This document shows, in pieces, positions 31,399-40,749 of a DNA stretch of 64,000 nt. Location: positions 434,001 through 498,000 of the forward strand of contig NZ_UYJA01000003.1 in NCBI RefSeq assembly GCF_900618535.1, given 5' to 3'. Each line of letters starts with the position of its first letter. Positions within the stretch are counted from its first letter, which is position 1. This DNA is from Pseudomonas bubulae. Its GTDB lineage: Bacteria > Pseudomonadota > Gammaproteobacteria > Pseudomonadales > Pseudomonadaceae. The position numbers and the translations under genes are program-made. The notes below the pieces were generated by a model. That model saw only the letters and a list, made by a program, of their open reading frames with translations. It was not told where the DNA came from and did not search any database.

Positions 31399-31562
31399 GT
31401 TCTCTCTTCATCCGGACTATGACCGTCGGCCCCGGGATCACACCGGGTCTGCTGACCTTGGTTTATTCCTGGCCGAAGCTCAAGAATGTGCCAAGCGCTC
31501 GCGGGCTATGCGCTTTGCGCGCAATTACCGCCGGTGGGGAGTCGCACCCCGCCCTGAGAACG
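31399..31562 (-). promoter_or_regulatory. FMN riboswitch (RFN element)
   Basis: Reading the minus strand, it begins GTTCTCAGGGCGGGGTGCGA, with the conserved CCCCACCGGCGGTAAT, then GAGCGCT, GGTCAGCAGACCCGGTG, GGGGCCGACGGTCATAGTCC and closing GGATGAAGAGAGAACG. All RFN helices and conserved loops are present. It lies 135 bases upstream of ribH2, so FMN should repress that gene. Confidence 0.95.
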
Positions 31563-31780
31563 TTGCCACCAGCCTTTCTGGCGGCGGACATTTTGTATCA
31601 CATATTTTTCGAGTATGCATTGATGCTTTTTGCTAATAGCTATCAGTTTTTCCATTTCATTAATAAGGTAATTCCTACGTGAGCATCCGAATATTGTCGA
31701 TCGCTGCAGAGTAGGCTTGTTCTGGCGGGAATCGCACGTTTAGCATTCAACACTGATCAAACCTTGCCGAGGCCAATGCC

Positions 31781-32785
31781 ATGTCTGTTATCGATCTTCG
31801 TAGTGACACCGTGACCCAACCCACCCCAGGCATGCGTGAAGCCATGGCAAATGCGCCTATGGGCGATGATGTGTATGGCGAAGATCCTTCGGTGAATAAA
31901 CTGGAATCCGAGCTGGCATTGCGCCTGGGCTTTGCCAGGGGGCTGTTTGTGCCCACGGGCACCATGAGCAACCTGCTGGCCTTGATGGCGCATTGCGAGC
32001 GCGGTGATGAATACATCGTCGGTCAGCAGGCTCACACCTATAAGTATGAAGGTGGCGGGGCGGCGGTCCTGGGGTCCATTCAGCCGCAGCCGCTGGAGGT
32101 GCAGGCCGATGGCTCGCTTGATCTGAAACAGGTGGCTGCCGCGATCAAACCGGATGACTTCCACTTTGCCCGCACCCGCCTGCTGGCGCTGGAAAACACC
32201 ATGCAAGGCAAGGTGCTGCCCACCGAGTACCTGGCAGCGGCCGGCCGCCTGACCCGCGAGCACGGCCTGGCGCTGCATCTTGATGGCGCGCGGTTGTACA
32301 ACGCGGCGGTCAAACTGGGCGTTGACGCCGGTGATATCACCCGCCATTTCGATTCGGTATCGGTCTGCCTGTCCAAAGGCCTGGGCGCGCCCGTGGGGTC
32401 GGTGCTGTGCGGCACCGCCGAGCTTGTCTCCCGCGCTCGACGCCTGCGCAAGATGGTCGGGGGCGGCATGCGCCAGGCCGGTCAACTGGCGGCTGCCGGG
32501 CTGTATGCACTGGATCATCAGGTGGCGCGTCTGGCCGATGACCATGCCAATGCCCAGTTGCTGGCCGAGGGCCTGCGTGCTGCCGGTTATGAGGTTGAGC
32601 CGGTGCAGACCAATATGGTCTACGTCCAGATCGGTGAGCGTGCCGAGGCACTCAAGGCCTTTGCGGCCGGCCAGGGGATCAGGCTCAGTGCCGCGCCGCG
32701 CTTGCGAATGGTGACGCACATGGATGTCAGTCGCAGCCAGATTGAGCAGGTGATAGCGGTTTTTGCCGAGTTTTCCCTTCAATAA
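31781..32785 (+). CDS. ltaE: Low-specificity L-threonine aldolase
   Basis: The 334-residue PLP enzyme cleaves threonine and allo-threonine to glycine and acetaldehyde. It opens with [12 protein letters not shown] and has [12 protein letters not shown] (the cofactor Asp) and [14 protein letters not shown] (the Schiff-base lysine). Its length is normal. A weak purine tract precedes the ATG. It stands alone on the plus strand, back to back with the riboswitch-ribH2 unit. Confidence 0.93.
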   Translation: MSVIDLRSDTVTQPTPGMREAMANAPMGDDVYGEDPSVNKLESELALRLGFARGLFVPTGTMSNLLALMAHCERGDEYIVGQQAHTYKYEGGGAAVLGSIQPQPLEVQADGSLDLKQVAAAIKPDDFHFARTRLLALENTMQGKVLPTEYLAAAGRLTREHGLALHLDGARLYNAAVKLGVDAGDITRHFDSVSVCLSKGLGAPVGSVLCGTAELVSRARRLRKMVGGGMRQAGQLAAAGLYALDHQVARLADDHANAQLLAEGLRAAGYEVEPVQTNMVYVQIGERAEALKAFAAGQGIRLSAAPRLRMVTHMDVSRSQIEQVIAVFAEFSLQ

Positions 32786-32931
32786 GCGTTCAATCCGTCC
32801 AATTGCTTGTCGCTATCGTATAAACACGCTGTACCCGGGGCGAAGGGCCGATATAATGCGGCCCTTTGCGAGTCGCACTGTCGATTGACGTGATTTACTT
32901 GCCTCTGGCCGCAGCCTCCGTGGAAGAACCT

Positions 32932-35550
32932 ATGAAAAGCGCAGAAATCCGTGAAGCCTTCCTTCGCTTCTTCGAGGAGCAAGGTCACACCCGTGTCCCT
33001 TCCAGCTCCTTGGTCCCTAATAACGACCCGACCCTGCTGTTCACCAACGCGGGGATGAACCAGTTCAAGGACTGTTTCCTGGGTCAAGAAAAACGTGCCT
33101 ACACCCGAGCGACCAGCAGCCAGAAGTGCGTGCGTGCCGGCGGCAAGAACAGCGACCTGGAAAACGTCGGTTACACCGCCCGTCACCACACCTTCTTTGA
33201 AATGCTCGGCAATTTCAGCTTTGGCGATTACTTCAAGAAAGATGCGATCAATTTCGCCTGGACCTTCCTGACCGGTGTTCTCAAGCTGCCCAAAGACAAG
33301 CTGTGGGTGACCGTCTACGCCAGCGATGACGAAGCCTACGACATCTGGACCCAGGACGTCGGCGTGCCTGCCGAGCGCATGATCCGTATCGGCGACAACA
33401 AGGGCGCGCCGTATGCATCGGACAACTTCTGGACCATGGGCGATACCGGCCCGTGCGGCCCGTGCACCGAGATTTTCTACGATCACGGCCCGGAAATCTG
33501 GGGTGGCCCGCCGGGCTCGCCAGACGAAGACGGCGACCGTTACATCGAAATCTGGAACAACGTTTTCATGCAGTTCAACCGCACCGCCGATGGCGTGTTG
33601 CATCCGTTGCCAGCGCCGTCGGTAGACACCGGCATGGGCCTGGAGCGGATCAGTGCGGTGATGCAGCACGTCAACTCCAACTACGATATCGACCTGTTCC
33701 AGAGCCTGCTGACCGCAGCGGCGGACGCGATCGGCTGCGCCAACGAAGGCCAGGCATCGCTCAAGGTGGTAGCGGACCATATCCGTTCATGCAGCTTCCT
33801 GATCGCCGACGGTGTACTGCCATCGAACGAAGGTCGCGGCTACGTGCTGCGCCGCATCATTCGTCGCGCCTGCCGTCATGGCAACAAGCTGGGTGCTACC
33901 GGCAATTTCTTCTACAAGATCGTCGCGGCCCTGGTGGCCGAGATGGGTGCCAGCTTCCCGGAGCTGGTGCGCGAGCAGGCCAATATCGAGCGCGTGCTCA
34001 AGGCTGAAGAAGAGCAGTTCTCCAAGACCCTGGAGCAGGGTCTGAAAATCCTCGAGCTGGATCTGGCTGAGCTCAAGGGTACCGTGGTGCCTGGCGACGT
34101 AGTGTTCAAGCTCTACGACACCTACGGCTTCCCGATGGACCTGACGGCCGATATCGCCCGCGAGCGCAACCTGACCGTGGACGAAGAAGGCTTCGAACGC
34201 GAGATGGAAGCCCAGCGTGTGCGTGCCCGTTCGGCCAGCTCGTTTGGCCTGGACTACAACACCCTGGTCAAAGTCGACGTGCCGACCGAGTTTGTCGGTT
34301 ACAACGCTACCCAGGCCTCGGCCAAGGTGGTTGCGCTGTATAAAGAAGGGCAGTCGGTTGCCAGCCTGAACGAAGGCGACGAGGGTGTGGTGATTCTCGA
34401 CCAGACCCCGTTCTATGCCGAATCGGGCGGCCAGGTCGGCGATTGCGGTTACCTGCAGGCGGGTGCTGCCCGCTTTGACGTGCGCGACACCACCAAGACC
34501 GGTGGCGCGTTCCTGCACCACGGCGTGGTTGCTGCGGGCGGCCTGAAAGTGGGCGAAACCGTTGAAGCCCAGGTGGACGCCGATGTGCGTCACGCCACGG
34601 CGCTGAACCACTCGGCCACCCACTTGCTGCACGCCGCCTTGCGCCAGGTTCTGGGCGAGCACGTTCAGCAGAAAGGCTCTTTGGTTGACAGCCAGCGCAT
34701 GCGTTTTGACTTCAGCCACTTCGAAGCGATCAAGCCTGAGCAGATCAAGGCGCTGGAAGATATTGTCAACGCCGAGATTCGCAAGAATACCCCGGTCGAG
34801 ACTGAAGAAACCGACATCGAAACCGCCAAGGAAAAAGGCGCCATGGCGCTGTTTGGCGAGAAGTACGGCGACAGCGTGCGCGTGCTGAGCATGGGTGGTG
34901 ATTTCTCGGTTGAGCTGTGTGGTGGTATCCACGCCAAGCGCACCGGTGATATCGGCCTGATGAAAATCATCAGCGAAGGCGGTGTAGCCTCCGGTATCCG
35001 TCGTATTGAAGCGGTGACCGGCGCAGCTGCACTGGCTTACCTCAATGCTGCCGAAGAGCAGCTCAAGGAAGCCGCCAGCCTGGTCAAGGGCTCGCGCGAG
35101 AACCTGGTCGACAAATTGTCGGCGGTACTTGAGCGCAACCGTCAGCTGGAAAAACAGCTTGAGCAGTTGCAGGCCAAGGCCGCAAGCGCAGCGGGTGATG
35201 ATCTGTCATCGTCGGCAGTGGACGTAAAAGGCGTGAAAGTGTTGACCGCCCGCCTGGACGGTCAAGACGGCAAAGCGCTTCTGGCGCTGGTAGATCAGCT
35301 GAAGAACAAGCTCGGCCGTGCGGTGATCCTGCTCGGCAGTGTCCATGAAGACAAGGTTGTACTGGTTGCAGGCGTAACCAAAGACCTGACTGGCCAACTC
35401 AAAGCCGGTGATTTGATGAAGCAGGCTGCTGCGGCAGTGGGCGGGAAGGGCGGTGGTCGTCCGGACATGGCGCAAGGTGGCGGTGTTGATGCTGCAGCCC
35501 TGGACGCCGCGCTGGGTCTGACCGTGCCATTTGTCGAGCAGGGTATCTGA
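32932..35550 (+). CDS. alaS: Alanyl-tRNA synthetase
   Basis: The 872-residue class II synthetase has a catalytic core from residue 1 ([40 protein letters not shown]). The editing domain's zinc motifs are [11 protein letters not shown] (HxxxH) and [15 protein letters not shown] (Cys-x3-His), followed by a C-Ala domain. The ATG at 32932 has GGAAG upstream; the open frame begins earlier. It is followed by lysC after 83 bases, an arrangement common in Pseudomonas. Confidence 0.97.
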   Translation: MKSAEIREAFLRFFEEQGHTRVPSSSLVPNNDPTLLFTNAGMNQFKDCFLGQEKRAYTRATSSQKCVRAGGKNSDLENVGYTARHHTFFEMLGNFSFGDYFKKDAINFAWTFLTGVLKLPKDKLWVTVYASDDEAYDIWTQDVGVPAERMIRIGDNKGAPYASDNFWTMGDTGPCGPCTEIFYDHGPEIWGGPPGSPDEDGDRYIEIWNNVFMQFNRTADGVLHPLPAPSVDTGMGLERISAVMQHVNSNYDIDLFQSLLTAAADAIGCANEGQASLKVVADHIRSCSFLIADGVLPSNEGRGYVLRRIIRRACRHGNKLGATGNFFYKIVAALVAEMGASFPELVREQANIERVLKAEEEQFSKTLEQGLKILELDLAELKGTVVPGDVVFKLYDTYGFPMDLTADIARERNLTVDEEGFEREMEAQRVRARSASSFGLDYNTLVKVDVPTEFVGYNATQASAKVVALYKEGQSVASLNEGDEGVVILDQTPFYAESGGQVGDCGYLQAGAARFDVRDTTKTGGAFLHHGVVAAGGLKVGETVEAQVDADVRHATALNHSATHLLHAALRQVLGEHVQQKGSLVDSQRMRFDFSHFEAIKPEQIKALEDIVNAEIRKNTPVETEETDIETAKEKGAMALFGEKYGDSVRVLSMGGDFSVELCGGIHAKRTGDIGLMKIISEGGVASGIRRIEAVTGAAALAYLNAAEEQLKEAASLVKGSRENLVDKLSAVLERNRQLEKQLEQLQAKAASAAGDDLSSSAVDVKGVKVLTARLDGQDGKALLALVDQLKNKLGRAVILLGSVHEDKVVLVAGVTKDLTGQLKAGDLMKQAAAAVGGKGGGRPDMAQGGGVDAAALDAALGLTVPFVEQGI

Positions 35551-35558
35551 GGTCCAGA

Positions 35559-35585
35559 ACGCGCCGTTGTCTAGTAACGGCGCGT
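35559..35585 (+). terminator. Stem-loop between alaS and lysC
   Basis: ACGCGCCGTT (35559-35568) pairs with AACGGCGCGT (35576-35585) over a seven-base loop. Only a short T stretch follows, so it is probably a weak terminator or processing hairpin. Confidence 0.6.
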
Positions 35586-35633
35586 CGTTTGAATGATAAA
35601 TGGGCGCCCTTTATGGGCTGAGGCTGCTTTGAA

Positions 35634-36869
35634 ATGGCTTTGATCGTACAGAAATTCGGAGGCACCTCGGTCGGCACTGTCGAGAGAATCGAGCAGGTCG
35701 CCGATAAAGTTAAGAAGTTCCGCGAAGCCGGCAATGATCTGGTGATCGTGCTATCGGCCATGAGCGGCGAAACCAATCGCCTGATCGACCTGGCCAAGCA
35801 AATCAGCGATCAGCCGTTGCCGCGTGAGCTGGATATGATTGTATCCACGGGCGAGCAGGTGACTATTGGTCTGCTGTCCATGGCGCTGAACAAGCGTGGT
35901 GTGCCGGCCGTGTCCTACACCGGCAGCCAGGTGCGCATCCTCACGGACAGCTCGCACACCAAGGCCCGTATCCTGAAAATTGACGATCAGAAGATTCGCG
36001 CTGATCTCAAGGCCGGTCGTGTGGTTGTGGTTGCCGGTTTCCAGGGCGTTGATGAGCTCGGCAATATCACCACGCTGGGCCGTGGCGGTTCCGACACCAC
36101 GGGTGTGGCGCTGGCAGCGGCCCTCAAGGCTGATGAATGCCAGATCTACACCGATGTTGACGGCGTCTACACCACTGACCCGCGGGTTGTGGCCAAGGCG
36201 CAGCGTCTGGAAAAGATCACCTTCGAAGAAATGCTGGAAATGGCCAGCCTGGGTTCCAAGGTGTTGCAGATCCGCGCAGTCGAGTTCGCCGGCAAGTACA
36301 ACGTTCCGCTGCGCGTTTTGCACAGCTTCAAGGAGGGTCCAGGTACCCTCATTACTATTGATGAAGAGGAATCCATGGAACAGCCGATCATTTCTGGTAT
36401 CGCGTTCAATCGTGACGAAGCCAAGCTGACCATCCGTGGCGTGCCGGACACCCCGGGCGTGGCGTTCAAGATTCTGGGCCCGATCAGCGCGGCCAACATC
36501 GAAGTCGACATGATCGTGCAGAACGTTGCGCACGATAACACCACCGATTTTACCTTCACCGTACACCGCAATGACTACAATGCGGCGCAAAGCGTGCTGG
36601 AAAATACCGCTCGCGAGATCGGTGCCCGTGAAGTGGTGGGCGACACCAACATTGCCAAGGTTTCGATCGTGGGTGTGGGCATGCGCTCTCATGCAGGCGT
36701 TGCCAGCCGCATGTTTGAATCGCTGGCCAAGGAGAACATCAACATCCTGATGATCTCGACTTCCGAGATCAAAGTGTCTGTTGTGATCGAAGAAAAGTAC
36801 CTGGAGCTGGCCGTGCGTTCCCTGCACACCGCTTTTGATCTGGATGCGCCAGCCCGACAGGGCGAGTAA
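35634..36869 (+). CDS. lysC: Aspartokinase
   Basis: The 411-residue enzyme phosphorylates aspartate, the first step to Lys, Thr and Met. The kinase domain starts VQKFGGTSVGTVERIEQVA. Two ACT domains follow from about residue 260 (GVPDTPGVAFKILGPI; SIVGVGMRSHAGVASRMF), where lysine or threonine feedback acts. An in-frame ATG at 36375 with GAAGAGGAATCC before it would give a 164-residue beta form holding just the ACT domains, as in other bacteria with alpha/beta aspartokinases. It ends in a terminator. Confidence 0.96.
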   Translation: MALIVQKFGGTSVGTVERIEQVADKVKKFREAGNDLVIVLSAMSGETNRLIDLAKQISDQPLPRELDMIVSTGEQVTIGLLSMALNKRGVPAVSYTGSQVRILTDSSHTKARILKIDDQKIRADLKAGRVVVVAGFQGVDELGNITTLGRGGSDTTGVALAAALKADECQIYTDVDGVYTTDPRVVAKAQRLEKITFEEMLEMASLGSKVLQIRAVEFAGKYNVPLRVLHSFKEGPGTLITIDEEESMEQPIISGIAFNRDEAKLTIRGVPDTPGVAFKILGPISAANIEVDMIVQNVAHDNTTDFTFTVHRNDYNAAQSVLENTAREIGAREVVGDTNIAKVSIVGVGMRSHAGVASRMFESLAKENINILMISTSEIKVSVVIEEKYLELAVRSLHTAFDLDAPARQGE

Positions 36870-36880
36870 GGCGTTGGCAG

Positions 36881-36913
36881 AAGGGCGCGGTTAATCCGCG
36901 CCCTTTGTTTTTT
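36881..36913 (+). terminator. Terminator of lysC
   Basis: AAGGGCGCGG (36881-36890) and CCGCGCCCTT (36896-36905) form a 10-bp stem with loop TTAAT, followed by a T-rich tail. Confidence 0.9.
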
Positions 36914-36975
36914 GGCAGGCATGCACGAAGCCCACCCGTTTTGTCATGTTGGTCAATACTAAGGAGCGCAGAGTG

Positions 36976-36992
36976 CTACTAGTCGCTAGTAG
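36976..36992 (+). promoter_or_regulatory. Hairpin in the csrA upstream region
   Basis: CTACTAG-TCG-CTAGTAG is a perfect seven-bp stem with a three-base loop. A run of nine T follows 10 bases later. It may be an attenuator or a leader structure; an AAGGA motif precedes it. Confidence 0.4.
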
Positions 36993-37053
36993 GCTCGGGC
37001 TCTTTTTTTTTGCAGACTGTTGTCCCTGAAAAGATAAGTGTGAGGAGAAACGT

Positions 37054-37242
37054 ATGCTGATTCTGACTCGCCGTTGTACGGAAAGCCTGATCATAGGCGA
37101 TGGCGAAATTACCGTGACCGTATTGGGCGTCAAAGGCAACCAGGTGCGCATTGGCGTCAATGCTCCCAAGGAAGTGGCCGTACACCGTGAAGAGATCTAC
37201 CTGCGGATCAAGAATGAAAAGGATGAAGAACCAAGTCTTTAA
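37054..37242 (+). CDS. csrA: Carbon storage/secondary metabolism RNA-binding regulator CsrA (RsmA)
   Basis: The 62-residue dimeric RNA-binding protein ([32 protein letters not shown]) binds GGA motifs in mRNA leaders and blocks translation; in pseudomonads it is the RsmA of the Gac/Rsm cascade. Its own leader has GTGAGGAGAAACGT next to the start, an AGGA that could serve both ribosome and CsrA binding. The lysC-csrA-tRNA-Ser order is typical of Pseudomonas. Confidence 0.97.
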   Translation: MLILTRRCTESLIIGDGEITVTVLGVKGNQVRIGVNAPKEVAVHREEIYLRIKNEKDEEPSL

Positions 37243-37260
37243 TTTTATTTAAGTTTTTAG

Positions 37261-37289
37261 TTGCATGCGGGGAAAAGGCTGGTTATTAT
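37261..37289 (+). promoter_or_regulatory. Promoter of tRNA-Ser
   Basis: TTGCAT (37261-37266) and TATTAT (37284-37289) with a 17-base spacer lie just before the tRNA. The GC-rich ACGCCCC discriminator is typical of stable-RNA promoters. Confidence 0.65.
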
Positions 37290-37303
37290 ACGCCCCGTGT
37301 TGC

Positions 37304-37394
37304 GGAGAGGTGGCCGAGTGGCCGAAGGCGCTCCCCTGCTAAGGGAGTACATCTCAAAAGGGTGTCGGGGGTTCGAATCCCCCCTTCTCCGCCA
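37304..37394 (+). tRNA. tRNA-Ser(GCT)
   Basis: A 91-base gene with a seven-bp acceptor stem (GGAGAGG with CTTCTCC), anticodon loop CTGCTAA giving anticodon GCT, the long variable arm of class II tRNAs, T loop GTTCGAATC and encoded CCA. It reads AGC/AGU serine codons. Confidence 0.97.
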
Positions 37395-37459
37395 TTATTC
37401 ATGTAGCACGTTGTAATCTAGGCAGTTCAGTAAGTTGTTGAAAATACTGAAAAAAAATC

Positions 37460-37487
37460 TTGCCAGAGAGATTCAACGGTCTATAAT
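37460..37487 (+). promoter_or_regulatory. Promoter of the tRNA-Arg cluster
   Basis: TTGCCA (37460-37465) and a perfect TATAAT (37482-37487), 16 bases apart, are followed by GCGCCGC, a GC-rich discriminator. Transcription would begin just before the first tRNA-Arg and cover all four. Confidence 0.75.
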
Positions 37488-37501
37488 GCGCCGCTTCAAA
37501 T

Positions 37502-37578
37502 GCACTCGTAGCTCAGCTGGATAGAGTACTCGGCTACGAACCGAGCGGTCACAGGTTCGAATCCTGTCGAGTGCACCA
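37502..37578 (+). tRNA. tRNA-Arg(ACG), copy 1
   Basis: A 77-base cloverleaf: acceptor GCACTCG with CGAGTGC, anticodon loop CTACGAA (anticodon ACG, read as ICG after A34 deamination), T loop GTTCGAATC, CCA encoded. First of four identical copies. Confidence 0.97.
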
Positions 37579-37649
37579 TTTAAGAGTCAATTGCCAAGGC
37601 GATTGGTTTTGCTTCAACCAGCGGTGGTCTGGTCTATCAAACACAACTT

Positions 37650-37726
37650 GCACTCGTAGCTCAGCTGGATAGAGTACTCGGCTACGAACCGAGCGGTCAC
37701 AGGTTCGAATCCTGTCGAGTGCACCA
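37650..37726 (+). tRNA. tRNA-Arg(ACG), copy 2
   Basis: Identical in sequence to copy 1, with anticodon ACG and encoded CCA. Confidence 0.97.
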
Positions 37727-37797
37727 TTTAAGAGTCAATCGCCCAGGCGGTTGGCTTTGCTTCAACCAGCGGTGGTCTGGTTTATCAAACACAACTT

Positions 37798-37874
37798 GCA
37801 CTCGTAGCTCAGCTGGATAGAGTACTCGGCTACGAACCGAGCGGTCACAGGTTCGAATCCTGTCGAGTGCACCA
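37798..37874 (+). tRNA. tRNA-Arg(ACG), copy 3
   Basis: Identical in sequence to copy 1, with anticodon ACG and encoded CCA. Confidence 0.97.
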
Positions 37875-37945
37875 TTTAAGAGTCAATTGCCCCGGCAGTT
37901 GGCTTTGCTTCAGCCAGCGGTGGTCTGGTTTAACAAACACAACCT

Positions 37946-38022
37946 GCACTCGTAGCTCAGCTGGATAGAGTACTCGGCTACGAACCGAGCGGTCACAGGT
38001 TCGAATCCTGTCGAGTGCACCA
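37946..38022 (+). tRNA. tRNA-Arg(ACG), copy 4
   Basis: Identical in sequence to copy 1; the last in the cluster, followed directly by a terminator. Confidence 0.97.
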
Positions 38023-38028
38023 AACATC

Positions 38029-38057
38029 AAAAAGCCCGCACATTGTGCGGGCTTTTT
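38029..38057 (+). terminator. Terminator of the tRNA-Arg cluster
   Basis: AAAAAGCCCGCAC (38029-38041) and GTGCGGGCTTTTT (38045-38057) form a perfect 13-bp stem with loop ATT and a T run. Confidence 0.95.
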
Positions 38058-38425
38058 GTTATCTGCGATTTGGCTATTGCTGTCATCCTCGCGACTTGTC
38101 TTGTGTTTATTCTGGTTCTTGTCCCTGCTCGTCAACGGCTACAAGGTTGAATTTCAGCTTTGAGTTGTGCCCTGTGCAACTCATCCTTCGTCGCACAAGC
38201 AGTGCGCAGGCGCCGTCTGGCGGTTTTTCGCAAGCTTTTGTTATCTCCAAGATTTTTGCGTCATTAATTTTCAAGCCGTGTATGATTGCGCCCGTCAGCC
38301 CCGCCGGGGCTTGTGGAATACCTCCATGGACTTACCCAGTAGTAACTCAGCATCCCGCTTTACCAATCATGAATTGACTGATTGATCCTTCCGGCGTGCC
38401 CTGCTGCTGGGAGTGGAGTTCGCCT
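38058..38425 (+). other. Leader region of mgtE
   Basis: No gene is seen. TATGAT near 38281 may be a -10. A compact hairpin, AGCCCC-GCC-GGGGCT, lies at 38297-38311. A magnesium-responsive leader is possible given the downstream gene, but I cannot match it to a known riboswitch. Confidence 0.35.
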
Positions 38426-39868
38426 ATGACCGAAGTTGAAGTAAAGAAAACCCAAGAAAGCCTGCAAAGCCGCCTTGCTCAAGTTATTGAGCTGCTTAAT
38501 CGCCAGCGTGTGGTCGAAGATCTGACTCATCGTCAGGAAGGCCATCACCATGACCGGGTCGAGAACCTGGTCCATCGGCAAAACCTTGTTGAACTCCAGC
38601 GCAAGCTGGAAGACCTGCACTCCGCAGACGTTGCCTATATCCTCGAAGCATTGCCTCTGGACGACCGCCTGACGGTCTGGCAGCTGGTCAAGGCTGATCG
38701 CGATGGCGACATCCTGCTCGAAGTATCCGACTCGGTGCGTGAAACCCTGATCGCCGACATGGACGATCACGAGCTCCTGGCAGCCGCCAAGGAGATGGAC
38801 GCCGACGAACTTGCTGACCTGGCTCCCGAGCTGCCGCGAGACGTCGTCCATGAGCTGATGGAGACCCTGGATGGCCAGCAGCGTGAGCGCGTGCGCTCCG
38901 CACTGTCCTATAACGAGGACCAGGTCGGTGCCTTGATGGACTTTGAGATGGTGACCATCCGTGAGGATGTCAGCCTTGAAGTCGTGCTGCGTTACCTGCG
39001 TCGCCTCAAGGAGTTGCCGGGCCATACCGACAAACTGTTTGTGGTCGATTATGACGGCGCCCTCAAAGGCGTGTTGCCGATCAAGCGTTTGCTGGTCAAC
39101 GACCCTGAAAAGCAAGTGTCAGAAGTGATGGCCAACGACCCGGTGAGTTTTCACCCGGACGAAGATGCCTACGATGCTGCTCAGGCATTTGAGCGTTATG
39201 ACTTGATTTCGGCCCCCGTAGTCGACAAGAACGGCAAGCTGATCGGCCGTCTGACCATCGATGAAATGGTCGACCTGATTCGTGAAGAGAGCGAAAACGA
39301 AGTTCTCAACATGGCCGGTCTGCGAGAAGAAGAAGACATCTTCGCCTCGGTGTGGAAGTCCCTGCGTAACCGTTGGGCCTGGCTGGCAGTCAACCTGGTC
39401 ACGGCATTTATTGCTTCGCGGGTGATTGGCCTGTTCGAAGGCTCGATTGAAAAGCTGGTGGCTCTGGCAGCACTGATGCCCATCGTGGCCGGTATTGGCG
39501 GTAACTCCGGCAACCAGACCATTACCATGATCGTGCGCGCTATGGCCCTGGATCAGGTTAACACCGGCAGCACTTCGCGGTTGATGCGCAAGGAGCTCGC
39601 CGTGGGCCTGATCAATGGTCTGGTGTGGGGTGGGGTGATTGGTGTTGTGGCCTACCTGCTGTATGGCAGCTGGTCGCTCGGCGTGGTGATGACCGCAGCG
39701 ATGACCCTCAACCTGCTGCTGGCAGCACTGATGGGGGTATTGATACCCATGACGCTGGCCCGGCTGGGGCGTGATCCGGCCATGGGCGCAAGCGTGATGA
39801 TCACCGCCATGACCGACAGTGGTGGGTTCTTCATCTTTCTGGGGCTGGCGACTATCTTCCTGCTTTGA
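38426..39868 (+). CDS. mgtE: Magnesium transporter MgtE
   Basis: The 480-residue protein has the MgtE layout: an N-terminal superhelical Mg-sensing domain (about 30-130), two CBS domains (about 135-260; VDYDGALKGVLPIKRLLV, VVDKNGKLIGRLTIDEMVD) and five membrane helices from about 290, with the pore motif PIVAGIGGNSGNQT. It is a Mg-gated channel of the inner membrane. ATG 38426 has GGAG seven bases upstream. Confidence 0.95.
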   Translation: MTEVEVKKTQESLQSRLAQVIELLNRQRVVEDLTHRQEGHHHDRVENLVHRQNLVELQRKLEDLHSADVAYILEALPLDDRLTVWQLVKADRDGDILLEVSDSVRETLIADMDDHELLAAAKEMDADELADLAPELPRDVVHELMETLDGQQRERVRSALSYNEDQVGALMDFEMVTIREDVSLEVVLRYLRRLKELPGHTDKLFVVDYDGALKGVLPIKRLLVNDPEKQVSEVMANDPVSFHPDEDAYDAAQAFERYDLISAPVVDKNGKLIGRLTIDEMVDLIREESENEVLNMAGLREEEDIFASVWKSLRNRWAWLAVNLVTAFIASRVIGLFEGSIEKLVALAALMPIVAGIGGNSGNQTITMIVRAMALDQVNTGSTSRLMRKELAVGLINGLVWGGVIGVVAYLLYGSWSLGVVMTAAMTLNLLLAALMGVLIPMTLARLGRDPAMGASVMITAMTDSGGFFIFLGLATIFLL

Positions 39869-39898
39869 TCATTCTGTACAGGGCGCGAACAGCGCCCA

Positions 39899-39930
39899 TA
39901 AAAAAAGCCAGCATTTGCTGGCTTTTTTTA
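39899..39930. terminator. Bidirectional terminator between mgtE and amrZ
   Basis: TAAAAAAAGCCAGC (39899-39912) and GCTGGCTTTTTTTA (39917-39930) form a long stem with A and T tails that serves both converging genes. A second small stem, GGGCGC/GCGCCC, lies just before. Confidence 0.92.
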
Positions 39931-39943
39931 TGCCTGGGTTAAA

Positions 39944-40270
39944 TCAGGATTCTTCAGAGGCTGCTTCAGCATCGTGAGCAATCAGTGATACCAGGGCGTT
40001 TTGCTGGCGGTGTGACAACTGGCGGAAGCGTTGCAGCAGCTCACGCTCATGCAGGGAAAGCTCGGGGCTGTCGAGGCGCATGCTGAGCTCATCACCCAGA
40101 ACGCCTTCCTGGATAAGGCTTTGCTCGAGACGAGCAATGATTTCAGAGTTCATGCTGCGGTGATGGTTGCGAGCCACTTCGGCGATGCGCTCGCGCATTC
40201 CGTCTGGCAGGCGAACGACGAACTTGTCAGCCGTGCGGCTGGAGTAAATTGCCTGTTTCAATGGGCGCAT
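39944..40270 (-). CDS. amrZ: Ribbon-helix-helix regulator AmrZ
   Basis: The 108-residue Arc-family protein ([37 protein letters not shown]) matches P. aeruginosa AmrZ/AlgZ in length and nearly all of the DNA-binding region as I recall it. AmrZ controls alginate, motility, c-di-GMP and type IV pili genes. The C-terminal part ([20 protein letters not shown]) is the oligomerisation region. A TAACCGGTTA palindrome lies six bases ahead of the start and could allow autoregulation. Confidence 0.93.
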   Translation of the reverse strand: MRPLKQAIYSSRTADKFVVRLPDGMRERIAEVARNHHRSMNSEIIARLEQSLIQEGVLGDELSMRLDSPELSLHERELLQRFRQLSHRQQNALVSLIAHDAEAASEES

Positions 40271-40544
40271 TTTAGTTAACCGGTTAGTTCAGGGGAGCGG
40301 TTCTCGGGAATTGGCCGCAGGATGTGTTTAAGACCGTCCTTATAGCCAAATGTTCAACCTGAATTGCTAAGAGGCGCGCATCATGCCTCAAATCTGCCAC
40401 TTCCCTGGCGTCAATTCTGTGACAAATATTGAACCGGATAAAGGCGTTATGCCAGTAGGTCTTGTTAAAAATATACACTCGAATGGGTGGCTTAGCGATT
40501 AACCCAGCAAATTAATGGGTTTTCCCCCTTGCCTATGGGCAGTT

Positions 40545-40721
40545 TCAGCGCAATTGCGGGTCAAACTTGAACCTGCGACCAAGCATCAGCGCCACCAGCC
40601 AGCAAGCGAAAAATACCGCGGCGGCGATCAAGGGCAGATTGCCAAATTCGTTACTGGTGAATACATCCAGGGCAAGGCTCGACAGTGCCAGCATTAACAG
40701 AGCCAAAGCGATTTTGGACAT
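40545..40721 (-). CDS. Small two-span membrane protein (58 aa)
   Basis: ATG at 40721 opens a 58-residue frame, MSKIALALLMLALSSLALDV..., with two hydrophobic segments (about 3-18 and 30-47) and a basic end, RRFKFDPQLR. GTAAGAAATC precedes the start. It is a probable inner-membrane microprotein next to amrZ and another small membrane gene. The function is unknown. Confidence 0.6.
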   Translation of the reverse strand: MSKIALALLMLALSSLALDVFTSNEFGNLPLIAAAVFFACWLVALMLGRRFKFDPQLR

Positions 40722-40749
40722 GATTTCTTACCCATCTCTCAATGTGCTT

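Larger units (their letters stand above)
37502..38022 (+). repeat. 148-bp tandem repeat carrying four tRNA-Arg genes
   Basis: tRNA starts at 37502, 37650, 37798 and 37946 are exactly 148 bases apart. Each unit is the 77-base tRNA plus a 71-base spacer (TTTAAGAGTCAATTGCC... to ...AACACAACTTG) with a few substitutions but no length change. Recent amplification or gene conversion is implied. Confidence 0.95.

Noticed and set aside
37845..38135. Minus-strand open frame with ALDRIRTCDRSVRSRVLYPAEL
   Set aside because: It is the antisense of the tRNA-Arg gene, a well-known spurious protein pattern.
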